64,000 nucleotides of DNA from Gautieria morchelliformis (taxonomy: Eukaryota; Basidiomycota; Agaricomycetes; Gomphales; Gomphaceae): contig WHVA01000194.1 of assembly GCA_015179125.1 (NCBI GenBank), forward strand, positions 62,001 through 126,000, given 5' to 3'. The position numbers were made by a program, and so were the translations under genes. Numbering within the stretch: the first letter of the stretch is position 1; each line of letters begins with the position of its first letter. This document shows positions 1 to 12,180 of this stretch, piece after piece. Below the pieces are notes generated by a model. That model saw nothing but the letters and a program-made list of their open reading frames with translations. It was not told the DNA's origin and did not search any database.

Positions 1-1466
1 CATCATCACTTCACGCGACGGTGCCTCTGCCGGTGCGCGCAACATCGGGACTAGCGTCCCGATTGTCGGCGCCGACCCCGACAACAACAACGACGGAAGG
101 GCATAGCGCGCCTTCCGACTCTGCGTACGGCGTCCCGGATGGATGGGAGTCAGACTCGTACGTCTGGAAGACGTATGACCCGGAAAGGGCACAGCGGCTG
201 GCAGAGCAGCCAAAGAAAAAGTGCAAGAAATTGCGCGGCTCCCCCAACACCGTCAATGGGTTAGCCATTGCGAGGGAAAGCACAATTAGCACTTACCTAG
301 CGGCGTCATCGCTGCACACTGTCAACGACCCAGCCCTTCAACAGCAGGTAGCACAGATCGAGGCCCAGTACACCGGGCCTGGTGTGGCCCTGCCTCCACC
401 GGCGGGGACAGTTCACCCTCCCTACCTGGGGGAGGGGACGCTCATCCCACTTGGAGATCCGCCGATCTCCGAGACGGGCCTCCTACCACAGCCAGTAGGA
501 AAGGCCCAACAGCGTCGTACTCAATGGTATGACGTCTGCCCGCTCGACAACCCACGCTTCATCAAACTCATAGCGTGGGCAAAAGAAACGCCGCAGCTCG
601 CGTGTACGTGCGAGATGATCAGTGTATTCAAATGCATCGAGCGCGAGCAACGCCCTCGCAATCCCAAAAGGGATTGTCTCGTGATAGCAGGCAGTACCCC
701 GCACAATATCGCGGCCATCCTGAAGGGTTGGATACATAACCCTGAAGGAATCCCATCCGCCATCCGCGACAACACGGATGGCACCTTCAACCTAGACGAC
801 ATGGACATCTGGATGTGGTTGAAGGCCCTTGTGCCCCGGGTAAAAGGGGTCGCATCACCACTCAGGGTGAGGCTACTCAACCTGTTTGGCTCGACAGACC
901 AATGGTCGAACCTCGTCGATGCCAGGGAAGTGCTGACGCCTCAGAGCACCACCCTGCGGCTCCCAATCACGGGCCCATTCCCTGTGGAGGGCTGAGCCAG
1001 CCCTGACATCCCCCTCGCCGAGATCGCGAGATGGTTGGCCCGCTACGCGGGGGTCACTCGCGAGCGAGTGGCACGCATTGAACATTATGTTCAACGCAGC
1101 ATCACCGGCGCGGCATTCAGTGCCGCCGCCCGCAAGGGCCAAAAAAAGGTCATTGAGACCAGCCATGTGAGGGCCGCAGTCCCGTGACCCCTCACTCACG
1201 CTCAGCTCGACCAAGAGCTGGCGCACTTCCGGCCCCCTCCTCATACTGAGGACCCGGCCGTTGAGGCCATGCTCCGCGAGGACACTGGCCTCATCACCCA
1301 AGCGGATACCGCCGCTAGTGGTGAGGCCGACCAGCCTCACCCAATCACCACCGATGATGTGGAGGTGCCCCCGGAGGAGTCACACGCTCCACCAGCCCCG
1401 TACGACGACGACGTCATCGTATCGGCCACTCTAGAGGACTCCCTCATGGATGACCTCTATGAGTAG
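1..1466 (+). pseudogene. Family A retrotransposon 3' ORF, copy A1 (broken)
   Basis: This is the C-terminal two thirds of the extra ORF of family A. The frame is open from the window edge to about 995, where a TGA stops it; matching protein continues to a TAG at 1464-1466 after a second stop near 1186. The protein contains a lysine-rich EQPKKKCKK patch and conserved blocks such as GWIHNPEGIPSA and ends in the family signature DSLMDDLYE. It aligns with copies at 18300-20169 and 33081-34298. A polypurine tract and an LTR follow directly, so it occupies the env-like position. I do not recognise any domain; function unknown. Confidence 0.75.
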
Positions 1467-1502
1467 TAGTTGACCCCTATAGTTGTCTATAGAGGGGGAG
1501 GG

Positions 1503-1717
1503 TGTAAATAACCCGTGTATCTACATGTACAATAGTTATTACATAATCCCAGTGGGCCCCTTAGGGACCCACTGTATAGTTTATGTGTGGGAACCGGCCA
1601 GCGGTCCCCATCACATCTTACTCTTACCTGTCACTACGTAGCATTCAGAATACCACTCATTGGTCAAGTTCTGTAGTGCCCTTGTGATACAAGGTTCTAA
1701 GATTGACATCCTTTACA
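1503..1717 (+). repeat. Family A 3' LTR (215 bp)
   Basis: It starts TGTAAATAACC and ends CTTTACA, so the ends are inverted (TGTAAA/TTTACA). It is preceded by a polypurine tract (AGAGGGGGAGGG, 1491-1502). The same sequence occurs at 14644, 20203, 20944 (reverse) and 34335. An imperfect palindrome around GGGCCCCTTAGGGACCC (about 1554-1574) is kept in every copy. Confidence 0.85.
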
Positions 1718-1766
1718 TTTAAGGAGTGAAAACGGAAACGGAATTGGCGGAGGTGTCAGAAGGGAC

Positions 1767-3035
1767 TTAGTGCGTGAGAAGGGGTCCAGGCTTGGCAGGG
1801 TATGCCTTGTGGAAATCTGAGACGAGTTCGGAGGCGTGATCGAGTTCCATGGCGGAAATCCAGGAAGTCTCTTCGTCTGTATTCTCGTAGCCTGCCCACT
1901 TGACTAGGTACTGTAGTTGACAACGGTATCGCTTGCTGAGCTTGGAATTGAGGATTTCCGAAATCTCGTATTCCGGTTCTCCATTGATAATGACTGGCGG
2001 AGGTGGAGGTTGTTCTCGATTCGGAATCGTATTCGGAACTGCAGGTTCAAGCATAGACACATGGAATACCGGATGTACTGCGCGCATATTGTCAGGAAGT
2101 CTGAGGGTGAAAGAACGACTGCCGGCCATAGTGATGATCTTGTAAGGGCCAAGGTATTTTTCAGAGAGCTTCTTCAAGGGACGAGTGGTGCAGAAGTTTT
2201 CAGCTTTGACGAAGACTTTGTCGCCTATCTCGAATGCCGGTTGCAGAAGTCGTTTCCGATCGGCAGAAGTTTGGTATCTCTTTTGTGCAGCGGAAATGTT
2301 CTCTCGGAGGTGCTGGTGAAGGTCGTCAAGTTCCACAACGAAATCTCGGGCTCTTGCAGAGGCGAGGTCGTGTTCAGGGTGGATGGCGAGATTTGGGTGG
2401 TAGCCTTTGTTGGCGTAAAAGGGTGAAATTCCGGTGGTAGCAGAAGGCGCATTGTTGTAAGCGAATTCCGCAAGTGGAAGAAGGTTGGACCAATTGCTGT
2501 GTTGGTAGTTGCAATAGACGCGGAGGTACTGTTCAAGGGTCTGATTGGTACGTTCTGTTTGTCCGTCACCTTCAGGATGATAACCGGAAGTGAAGTGGAG
2601 CTTCATGTTGAGAGCCTTGTCGAGTGTGCGGAAAAAGGAGGACACGAATTCTGATCCATGGTCAGAAGTGACATGGGAGGGGATTCCGTGCTTGGAAAAG
2701 ACGTGGAGCATGAAGAGCTGTGAGAGCTGGGCAGAAGTGATGGTGTCGTAAGTTGGAATAAAGATGGACTGCTTTGTGAGGCGATCAACAATAACTAGAA
2801 TGGTATCATAGCCAGATGACTTAGGAAGTTTCTCGATGAAATCCATGGATATTGAATTCCAGGGTTGTTCCGGGATCGGAAGTTGCTTCAGGAGGCCGTA
2901 GGGTTTGTGACGTTGAGGCTTGGCTCGCATACAGGTGGTGCACGACTTGCAGTAGTCTTGGACCATCATGCGGAGGAGGGGCCAAGTGTAGGTACGTCGA
3001 ATGATGTCGAGAGTGCATTTCGCCAGCAGGCACGC
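1767..3035 (-). mobile_element. Family B (copy B2) integrase core and chromodomain
   Basis: This is the C-terminal part of a Ty3/gypsy Pol. The integrase catalytic residues are visible in order: D in SMDFIEKLPK, D in TSDHGSEF and E in DGQTERTNQ. A C-terminal chromodomain follows (YEISEIL..., YLVKWAGYENTDEETSW). Chromodomains of this class bind modified histone H3 and steer insertion into heterochromatin in related elements. The upstream part of the same integrase lies at 3884-4342, separated by an inserted LTR-like segment (3045-3883). The reading frame of this piece is open, but the element as a whole is broken. Confidence 0.85.
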
Positions 3036-3044
3036 CATCAAATA

Positions 3045-3883
3045 TGATCAATACCATTCACCCGGCATGATGGTTCATCATTAGCCCCATCATCTTCTTA
3101 ATCCAACCCCATTGGGTGTTCGTATGGCCAAAGTGCGTTCACAGGGCGTTCCTTCCATAGGTCATGCGGATCAACCCAGTAAACGAAGAGTCCGTGCAGG
3201 GTAGCGTGTATGCGGGTCCCAAGACATGGTTTTGTCCATAAGTGCCTTCGCCCCCTTTACTCTCCGCCGTTTCATATTCGCATTCTTCCCTCACTCTATT
3301 GTATGTTTATTCCATCTACCTAGTATCATGACTGCGCACCCCTATCCAACCCTGACCTGTGACGGCCTCTTTCCTATTCGCTGATGCCTTACGAGCATTC
3401 GATATAAGTAGTTTACATTCGCATGTATATTCCCCAGTTCAATTATCGTACGTCGTCCATCTTGTGCAAACTTGACCTCGCTGTGATCATCGTCTTGAGC
3501 CTTTCCTTGAAGATCTCTATCTTCGACCAGCCAAGGACTTAGGCATCACTGATGAGTTCTCATACTTCATCTTCGTTACCTTAGCCTTCGAACTACTTTC
3601 TGTGCTGTTGGCGAAGGGCTCTGAAGGAGCACCTTCGCCAGCGAAGGGACCGTCGAAACTTAGACAGCCCTTCCGCGATATCTTGCACGTTACGTCGTCA
3701 AGTGCTGCGAGCTATTTCGCTACGACTGTAGATAGGGCGAGCCCCGTTCGGGCAACCCTCTTGTTTCGTGAACATTCATCGGTTCACTTATTCACCGAAC
3801 GGCATACTTATTCACACAAGTTATTCGGGCATTCGCTGTGTTCACTAATACACGATATTAACGTCTAAAAACCAATCTTGACA
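3045..3883 (-). repeat. Family E LTR-like insertion inside B2 integrase
   Basis: The upper end reads TGTCAAGATTGG on the minus strand and splits the integrase zinc-binding region just after codons for HPLSG. The segment is a diverged reverse copy of 16322 to about 17100. It contains the inverted motif CTTCGCC...GGCGAAGG near 3600-3650. The lower boundary (3035-3060) is uncertain and I could not find a clean target duplication. Confidence 0.6.
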
Positions 3884-4342
3884 CCTGAGAGCGGGTGATC
3901 GTGGCTTTGCTGGAGTACGCGAAGTCGTAGATCATTGGTATCCGGAACGTAAATCTGGGACTTGTAGCGGAGAAAGTTGGAATCGAGGGACCATCCAGGA
4001 CTGGTGGGATCATCGAGGTGGGTTGCGGAGATGGGGTCGGAACAAAGTGCAGAACAGATGTCGGAATGGAGAGACTCGGTGTCCATTATAATCGAGGCGC
4101 GGAGTAGCGGAAATTGCAATGCTGTGGCATGCAGGGATGATGCCAGCTGCTCAGTCGAGAATACTGGGCAGAAATTGTGCGGATTAATGCTGACATAGTC
4201 GCTACTTCCCTCTTTTGGGTAGACGTCCCAACGTCTAGTGAGCGCGTCGGGTTTTGCTCTGAGCTTTCCGGGGCGGAAACGGATCACCATGTTGAACTGT
4301 GAGAGATATTCAGACCAGCAGACTTGACGGCGAGTCAAAATC
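3884..4342 (-). mobile_element. Family B (copy B2) RNase H end and integrase zinc-binding start
   Basis: The frame begins with TRRQVCWSEYLSQF and RFRPGKLRAKPDALTRR, typical of the RNase H to integrase linker of Ty3/gypsy Pol, and reaches VLQQSHDHPLSG, the first histidines of the HHCC finger. It is cut at both ends by insertions (3045-3883 and about 4350-5357). Confidence 0.8.
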
Positions 4343-4349
4343 TTAGTAG

Positions 4350-5357
4350 TTGCAAATGTAGAGGACAGGAATTATAGACAGTAGGTATGGACTTGTTGCT
4401 CAAAAGAATAGACTAGAAATTAATTCACTCTCTCAGTGAATTTAGTTGTCACTATAAATATATTATACACTACCTAGAAATTTGTTGGGTGCATTTATGC
4501 TCCTGCACCAAAATCAGGCATAATATATTCAATTTACTGTATGGTGTTTCAATTTCTTCTCATATTGTTCTTGTACCATGCATTCATTTCTCTGTTTATT
4601 TTCGAAATTTTCCAGTCACTCTCTACCTCTCCATTTCATTTTGTTATTTCTACTTTCATAGGCGGCTGCACCCAGCGGAGTCTGAAATGACTTCGACGCG
4701 CGAGCTCTTGGGCGCTAAAGGGCCGGGTAGTAGTACATGCACAGTGAGACAGATTTCCCCCTCTCTCAGTGACAACTAAATTCACTGAGAGAGGCAAGTA
4801 AATTAGTCTAGTGTTCCTTCGATTTATTGACCTAGAAATACTCTGTAGTGAATTAATTTCTAGGTAGTGTATAATATATTTATAGTGACAACCAAATTCA
4901 CTGAGAGAGTGAATTAATTTCTAGTCTATTCTTTTGAGCAACAAGTCCATACCTACTGCCTATAATTCCTGTCTACTACAAAATTAATTCACTACAGAGT
5001 ATTTCTAGGTCAATAAATCGAAGGAACACTAGACTAATTTACTTGCCTCTCTCAGTGAATTTAGTTGTCACTGAGAGAGGGCGAAATCTGTCTCACTGTG
5101 CATGTACTACTACCCGGCCCTTTAGCGCCCAAGAGCTCGCGCGTCGAAGTCATTTCAGACTCCGCTGGGTGCAGCCGCCTATGAAAGTAGAAATAACAAA
5201 ATGAAATGGAGAGGTAGAGAGTGACTGGAAAATTTCGAAAATAAACAGAGAAAAGAATGCATGGTACAAGAACAATATGAGAAGAAATTGAAACACCATA
5301 CAGTAAATTGAATATATTATGCTTGATTTTGGTGCAGGAGCATAAATGCACCCAACA
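4350..5357. repeat. 1 kb fold-back insertion with X-Y-X'-Y' inverted arms
   Basis: Block X (about 4363-4484), block Y (4486-4859), then the reverse complement of X (4855-4973) and the reverse complement of Y (4981-5357). The Y arms are about 375 bp and differ at only a few positions. Short CTCTCAGTGAATTTAGTTGTC-type motifs recur inside and outside the arms. The block is AT-rich and splits the family B RNase H between codons for LEYFA and TTKILTRR. There is no transposase. Two 96-codon ORFs in the arms are mirror images of each other and are not taken as genes. Confidence 0.85.
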
Positions 5358-5364
5358 GCAAAAT

Positions 5365-7290
5365 ACTCAAGGTTCTTATGATCCGTTACAACGTCGATCG
5401 GATAAGTTGGACCTTCGAGGTAGTGTCTCCAAATCTTAAAGGCTTCGAAGATCGCAAGTAGTTCCTTATCGTGGACGTCGTAGTTGAGTTCTGGGGTGGA
5501 AAAGGTGCGGGAATGAAAGGCGATCGGATGAATTTATCCGTCGGCAGGGGAAATGATGGAAAGAATCGCGGCTAGTGCGTAGTCGGAAGCGTCGGTTTCG
5601 AGTACAAGTTGGGCATCAGGAATCTAGAAACCGAGTATAGGAGCCATAGTGAAGGCCGCTTTGAGGGCTTCAAATGCGGAACGGCATTCCGGAGTCAAAT
5701 TCCATGGGGCACCCTTCCTGGTGAGACGTGTGAGCGGAACAGTAATGTCGGAAAAATTATAAATGAAACGCCGGTAAAAGTTGGCGAAGCCAAGGAAGGA
5801 CTGCACATCCTTAACACGTCGGGGTTCCGGCCATTCTTGAATTGCCTTGACTTTGTCCTCTGCCATGGTAAGACCTGTTGGAGAGAGGATGTAGCCGAGG
5901 TATTTGACCGTGTCGCAATGCCATTCGCATTTCTCTGCTTTTGCGTAGAGATGGTGTTTGCGTAGACGGCGGAGTACTTCGCGGACATGTTCCCGATGTT
6001 TTTCCGGTGTGTCGGAATAGATGAGGATGTCGTCAATGTAGACTAGGACGCATACGTCGAGGAGGTCGGAAAATACATCGTTCATGAATCGCTGAAAAGC
6101 GGCGGGAGCATTGGTTAGACCAAAAGGCATGACAACCCACTCAAAAGCACCGTAGCGGGTGCGGAAAGTGGTTTTCCACTCGTCACCTTCGTGGATGCGG
6201 ACAAGGTGATAAGCGTGCCGGAGGTCAATTTTGGTGTAGATCTTCGCCCTGCGGGGAGTGTCGAGTAGGTCGGAAATGCGCGGAAGCGGATATTTGTCCT
6301 TCTTAGTGAGGGCGTTGAGTCCGCGGAAATCGACGCAGAGGCGGAGAGATCCATCCTTCTTCTTGACGAAAAGGACCGGAGCGCCGTGCGGAGACAGCGA
6401 GGGGCAGATAAAGCCCATGTTAAGATGTTCATTGACGAACTCGCAGAGAGTTAGGAGTTCACTTGCGAAAGGGAGTAGATCGGTCCAAGGGGCGGAGATG
6501 CTCCTTCTTCCAAATCTATCTTCAAATTGTAAGGTCAATGTTCAGCAGGTTTGTCGGCTTTGGCCTTATTGAACACGTCCGGGAAGTCACGATATTCTTC
6601 CGGAACTGAGCTCATGTCGACCGGAGCGGAAGTCGAGGCAGAACGAGCCTTGACTGAAGCCGAATCGGAAAGGTGAAGCTGGAAAATGGTTGTATTCTCT
6701 TGCCGTTGCAATACGCGGAAAGCGGTGGCGGAGATGAGCGCAATTCGAGGAGCTTCGAGGGACGGAGGTGCTAAAGCGGGACCGGAGTGCGGAACTGAAT
6801 CCACGAGCGGAGTTGCAGAAGAGGCCTGAGCCATCTTTGTGGACGACGTCGGAATAGATGGAAGTTGATCAGGGGTACGGAACTGTATTTGACCCAATGC
6901 CCAGTTAATCGACGGATTATATCGGGTGAGCCAATTGTGTCCTAGTACAATGGAACAGCTAGCATCTAGCGGAGTAACGTAAAACATAACTTCATGGTTG
7001 TCCCCAGTAGCGAAACGGATAGACAGATCCACGACTTGAGAGATTGCCATGTTGGAAGACCCGTCGAAAAGGTGGAGCGGAATAGTCGGAATGTTGCGAG
7101 TCGGAAGTTTATGTTTCAAAACAAAGTCGGAATCGAGGAAACAATGAGTCAAACCGGAGTCGATCAATGCTGTAAACGGAGGGGCGGAAATTGTGTCGGA
7201 AGTCAGTGGAACTGAGAGGGAGTCAGAGGACGAAAGAGCAGATGCGTTGAGTTTAACCTCATTAGTCGCACGAATGGGGTCAACTGTGTG
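5365..7290 (-). mobile_element. Family B (copy B2) protease, reverse transcriptase and RNase H start (broken)
   Basis: Reading from 7290 down: an aspartic protease with DSGLTHCFLD and the second-half motif VLGHNWL; then reverse transcriptase with [29 protein letters not shown] and the catalytic YIDD in [12 protein letters not shown]; then RNase H with LVLETDASDYAL and HDKELLAIFEAF. Protease and RT are separated by a frameshift and stop near 6535, and RNase H has a stop near 5538, so this copy is dead. It ends at the fold-back insertion. Confidence 0.85.
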
Positions 7291-7467
7291 GGAACCGAAA
7301 AGCTTCGCGAAAAAAGGATTAAAATCGCTTTAAAACCCTGTTTTCCCAGCTGATAGTAGCTAATACACGTGGCTATTGTTGGGAGAACTCTATTCAAATA
7401 TTCCTTGAATTTCCTCTTATTTCTTCGCCATTTAACTTGGCTTCCCTGGCTCAAAAACACCTTATTC

Positions 7468-8724
7468 TGTCAGGCAGAGTTATGAACCCACGCATGTCCA
7501 CAACTCTGCCACAGCCACTCAGTTTCAAACTCCGACTGGAGCTTCCCACGAACCGTAAACTCGGAGTTGCAGGCACTCAAGCACCTACAACTCCGGTACC
7601 TTGGCCCACTCAAACTCAGCCACTGAGTCTGAATGTGTCCTCTACCGCTTACACAAGCCTGTGCAATTCAAACCCAGCTGGCACATGACTTGCATCATAG
7701 CAACCATGGCTGTGCAAGGCTGCGTACAAAGTCACACAAAGATGTACAAAGCCAAAACTAGGGTGCAGGTTTGATAAAGCCTATTGGATGAAGGATCCTC
7801 CAAATGCAACGCTACAACACCAAATAGGCCCCTTGATGTCATAGCGGCTGTGTAGGGCTGTGCAGGGCAGTGCAAGGCTGTGAAAGGCTGTGTAAGGCTG
7901 TGCAAACCAGGGAAGGTGATTGGCTATCTATTTCCAATTTCTTTGCACAAACAGGCCGCAATAGTTACGAGGGTGTGTTTCAGCAGTGCAAATGTTTACT
8001 TATGACATCACTTGCCTAATAGATAGAAGAACCCCATTTTATGTAATCCTGTGTATTTTACAATATAAAAGGAGGCCATTCTGACCTCCTTGAATCATCA
8101 TTCTAGCAATCTAACATCTTCTATCCATGTGACCTCGTGTGACTTGCATCTTACTAAGCTGCTAATCCCAGCTAGGGTTATTCACTTACTTTAGTGTCTA
8201 ATTCCTTGTTAAGTAGATACTTTTCTGCTTAGCCACCTAGACTAATCCTCCGGGTGTAATTCTACAGAGTGAGTCTGTCAATTGATAGTCTTGCCATTCG
8301 CACTCCAATACCCGAGACGATCTGATCAGTCGATTTTCCTGATTAGAGACTTTCACAAGTCACTTCTAAAACTCATTCATCCCTCGTTTTATTGCTGTGC
8401 GCTGGTAGATTATCAGGGCAGTCCATTTATAAACTTGCCTGCTAAGTACATTCCTTTATATTTTGGAATACGCTTGGACCCCGATAGTGTCCTTGAACCT
8501 ACATTCTTTTAGTTTATTGTTCAGTGCTGCTAAGAAACGCATTGCCTTCCATCCGTATTAACTTGGACTAGTTTTTGCGCGGATTGCAACCAAGGTACAA
8601 ATATTAAATTATTTCCGGAGTTGTGCTGCAGCATTGTTTAATATTCTTTGAGTCTCGTAAATGACACGTTCTGATAGATTGAAGTGTTAGCAATAACACC
8701 AAAGTCTTGAAGGGTTCCAAAACA
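7468..8724 (+). repeat. Family C LTR-like insertion, copy C1 (between B2 gag and pol)
   Basis: It starts TGTCAGGCAGAGTTATGAA and ends GGGTTCCAAAACA. It matches the reverse copy at 21662-23991 and the forward copy ending at 13130. A TATA-like ACAATATAAAAGGAGG lies near 8060. The homology may begin 30-40 bp earlier, so the left edge is approximate. The preceding stretch 7291-7467 holds no gene I can support. Confidence 0.65.
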
Positions 8725-8771
8725 TCAACACAGACCTCAGCTCGTGTGGAGGCCGGAGGATTGCTGACTAT

Positions 8772-10170
8772 TTTTTTGCATCCGTAGCAGGAGTCGCTTT
8801 GGATTTCTCTTCCGTCTTCGCTGCGCGGCCCTTGGCCTTAGCGGCGGAAGCAGAAGCTCGGGTGCAGTCACGAGGGACGTGACCTCCTTTGCCGCAGAAA
8901 AGGCAAAGGTTGTTGTCCATGCGACGCTGGCGTTCTGCGGGGGTTAGTTTTCCGTCCTTCCCAAGTTTGTCGGAAAGATCCGGAGTGCTCTTCCGGGTGT
9001 TGGTGTTGGAACCAGAGGCTGGTTGTTACGAGGAGTGGAGTTGTTGTTCCGGTTGCTGGAGTTGGAGCCGGAACTGTTGTTGTTGTTGTTTCCGGAGTTG
9101 TTGTTTCCGGAATTAGTCTTCTTCTTGTCCTTGTCAGACTTCTTGTCGGAAGACTTGTCGTTCTTGCTCTGGGTGGAAGTTTCGCGAGCGATCTCGGAAT
9201 GTCTTTCCCAGTAGCGTGAATCAATGGATTGGGCAAGGTTGCGGAGGTCGGTAAGGGTGGTGGGCTTTCCGACGCGGGCAATTTCATCCTTGATCCGGGA
9301 TGGCAAGCCCATGTAGAATTGGCGTCGGAGTGCGGCTTCTCCCCATTGGACTCGAGGAGCAAGCTGCTGGAATGTGACGATATATTTAGCTATCTTATGA
9401 GTATCTTTCATACAAAGCTTATCGAGTTCATTTTCCGCATCGGCTTCCATATCAAATGGTCCGAAGTTGCTGCGGAGTTCAGAAATGAAGTTGTGGTAAT
9501 CATCAGCCCAATCAACGAGGGCACATGGGTCCATGAGGGCGGGTTCGAAATAGTCGAGAGCCGTGCCTCGGAGATAGGAAAGGGCGTAGTTGACCTTTCG
9601 TTCGTCGTCGGGAAAGGCGTTGGGACGATCATGGAAGTTGAGTTGAAGCTGGACCAAAAAAGGCTGGAGCTTCTTGGGGTCGGAACCGTCAAATTGATCC
9701 GGCTCGCGGACCTTAGTTTTGGGGCGTGGTGGGGCTTGAGCCAGGCGCTGAAGTTGTCCAGCTAGCATTGCGATAGCTTGTGCAAGATCCGGAACTGGCG
9801 CGGGCGGAACTGGGTTGGTGGGAATCTGAGGTGGGAGTGGAGGTGGAGGACCGCCTGGGGGACCACCGTGAGGGCCGCCTGGAGGTGGTCCTGGTGGAGG
9901 TGGTGGTGGTGGAGCTGGGCGTCGGAATGACGCTGCTGTTTGTTCACCACTGCTACTCGCCGAGTTTCCGTCATAGTCGGGATTGTCATCGGGATTAGCG
10001 TCGGGAACTTCTTCGAAGTGTTGTGGAATAGCATCGGAGAGCTCATCGTCGGCACGAGAGCTGCCGGAGGGTTCCGCGTGCCTTGGTGCTGCGGATCTAA
10101 GACTGCCAAAATAAGAGAGAGCTTCGACAGCTCCTGCTCGAGCTGAAGTAGCTGTGGTACGAGGAGGCAT
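8772..10170 (-). mobile_element. Family B (copy B2) Gag (frameshifted)
   Basis: The ATG at 10170 lies 34 bases after the 5' LTR. The protein has a proline/glycine-rich linker, a retrotransposon capsid-like region (FDGSDPKKLQPFLVQ, YALSYLRGTALDYF), an Asn/Ser-rich tail and a CCHC zinc knuckle, CLFCGKGGHVPRDC. The knuckle lies in another frame from the N-terminal 408 codons, so one frameshift occurred between about 8990 and 9060. Gag coats the RNA in the virus-like particle. Confidence 0.8.
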
Positions 10171-10190
10171 AGCGGTAGTTATCAGGTGGG

Positions 10191-10201
10191 AATCAGATAA
10201 T
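10191..10201 (-). promoter_or_regulatory. Family B primer-binding site, probably self-primed
   Basis: On the minus strand ATTATCTGATT sits 2 bases after the LTR. It is the exact complement of AATCAGATAAT, which lies in the LTR at 10483-10493 about 34 bases downstream of the TATA box, where transcription should start. The site has no TGG start, so it does not look like a tRNA primer site. An 11-nt match between the 5' mRNA end and the PBS is the arrangement known for Tf1. Confidence 0.65.
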
Positions 10202-10203
10202 AC

Positions 10204-10903
10204 TGTTACGTATCAGAATTCCCAGTGGTCGGAACTGGAAAGGACAACGGCTTCAACTTATGTGTTGCACCCCTGATGAACTACCATCCTAAGTATTTCG
10301 GAATTGACTTGCGGATATCGGAGAAGGCGGAAGTTGGGAGCAGAGTACTGAAGGTCGAGGTCGGAGGGCAAAGTTCAGAAGAGGCGGAGGACAGAGGTTT
10401 GAGGACTGAGGGAGACAAGACTAGCAAAACTCGCTGTGCTAAGAACAGGAGACAGTGCGAAGGGAATCATATATCGAGGTCGATTATCTGATTGCAGAAT
10501 GGAGACATACATGAGGGGGTTTTTATACAAAGAGCAGAAGCAACAGGTAATGGTATGATACTAAGCAAATTCCGGAGAGTGCGGGAATTGGATAGACATT
10601 CGGGGTAAGTAACTAATGCAGAACAATGGGATGACAAGGGGGGTGCAGGGTAGGGTAAGTACAATGGCAAAGAACAAGGCGAGTAAGTACAATAGGCATC
10701 GGAAGAAGCGGAACTACGGAAATGGTATCTTGCTGTGTTCAGGGTCGAGTACGGGGGCCGGTGTCTGGAGGTGGCCAGGGGTACTGAAAGAACAAGAGGT
10801 CGAGGTAGAGGGTTGCGGATGTTGCGGATGTCGGAATAGAGTCGGAGGTGGTGCGGAGGATATGCGGAGGTGGTGGAGATGGTTGATCGGAACAGTCGTA
10901 ACA
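10204..10903 (-). repeat. Family B 5' LTR of copy B2 (700 bp)
   Basis: The ends are TGTTACG and CGTAACA. On the minus strand it carries a TATA box (TATAAAA, about 10519-10526) followed by CTGCAATCAGATAATCG, conserved in all family B LTRs here. It lies directly upstream of the gag ATG. Confidence 0.85.
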
Positions 10904-12180
10904 CAATCAATCATCTTTCACCCAAACCACTCATACCTTGAGTAACTGAAGTGTGACTTCAACACAGCCTTGTACCGAAGTACTGGCTCACTGACTTGGC
11001 TACAGTCTAAGATTGCAGCAACTCTGATTGGCTCTGAGTAGTACAAGAGTGCTCTATTTTAATTCCAGCAGGCTCTGAATAATCGCGCTGCGAACAGCAA
11101 CATTACTAAGAGTACCTGATTAGTAATCCTGTACAATTAGACACCACTCTGAACAGTGATCTAATAGTCTTGGTTATTAGTTATTCAATTCACGCAATAT
11201 ATTATTAACTTAACTCTGAGTTAAGTGGGTTAATAGCCTTTTGAGTAATTGATCTTTCTTGATCAATCAACGCACTGCAGATATTAACCTAACTCAGGGT
11301 AAGTGAGTTAATATCCTACGTTTGTTGAGTTGGAAAACCAGAAAAGCCACAAGAATAGTGATATACTTGAACTGAGGGGGAGTTCAAGCGCAGAACTATC
11401 TTTTCATGTCTTGGGGATTATTGTTGTCTTTAATTCACTCGACCCGTGGTCCTAAGACTCTAGGTAGCTTTCCCCCTTAAAGTATCTGGAGCCTTGGATG
11501 CCTAATAACATTCTTTGACCTCACAAAGTATTGCACAATCTGAGAACTACACGTGTTCAGTTAAATCTCTATTGCTACACTTCCTGTACCAATACTGATT
11601 CTGATTGTTCACTGGAGTATAATTTCTTAATTGGGTTCTCCGTTAAAATAGTTTCGAAGCTTGCATGTGCTTGTAAAGTCAAATCTCTGATTGAATTTAA
11701 CACCACAGTTTTACGTTTAGTTCAATGGGTTCCAAAACACTGATCAGTGGGTCATTCCTGACAAATCAAGCTCTGATTGGTGGGAAAGGAGTCATCTGAA
11801 TGGGTCACTGTGAGTCATCTGGAACCACCCAGAACCTTCCTACACTTTCTTCCATCTTCCACAAGCTGCTCCCCCCATTCCATTAATAGATAGAAGGTTC
11901 TACCTGCTTATTAAGCTCATGTACATTACAATATAAAAGGAGGTCCCTTTGCCTGCCTTTTCATCAGCCAATCTACCATCTTCTATCCTATGCACCTTGT
12001 GTGACTTGCCAAGCTTGCACAGCTTACCAGGCTGCTAACCCCAGCTAGGGCCATTACACTTGCTTAGTGTATTAACTCTCAGTTAAGTAGTTGCTTTTCT
12101 ACTTAGCCACCCAGACTAACCCTCTAGGTGAAATTCTGCAAAGTGAGGTTGTCAATCAATTTTTTTGCCAATTAGCACTT
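10904..12180. repeat. Gene-free LTR-derived region, left part of copy C2
   Basis: No coding sequence is supported. A segment ending GGGTTCCAAAACA at about 11743 resembles the family C terminus, and 11890-12180 matches C1 (AATAGATAGAAGG, ACAATATAAAAGGAGG). It is probably two related, degraded LTRs in tandem, the second interrupted by the family B LTR at 12181. Confidence 0.5.

Noticed and set aside
4489..5351. Two identical 96-codon ORFs facing each other
   Set aside because: They lie in the mirrored arms of the fold-back insertion and have no protein features.
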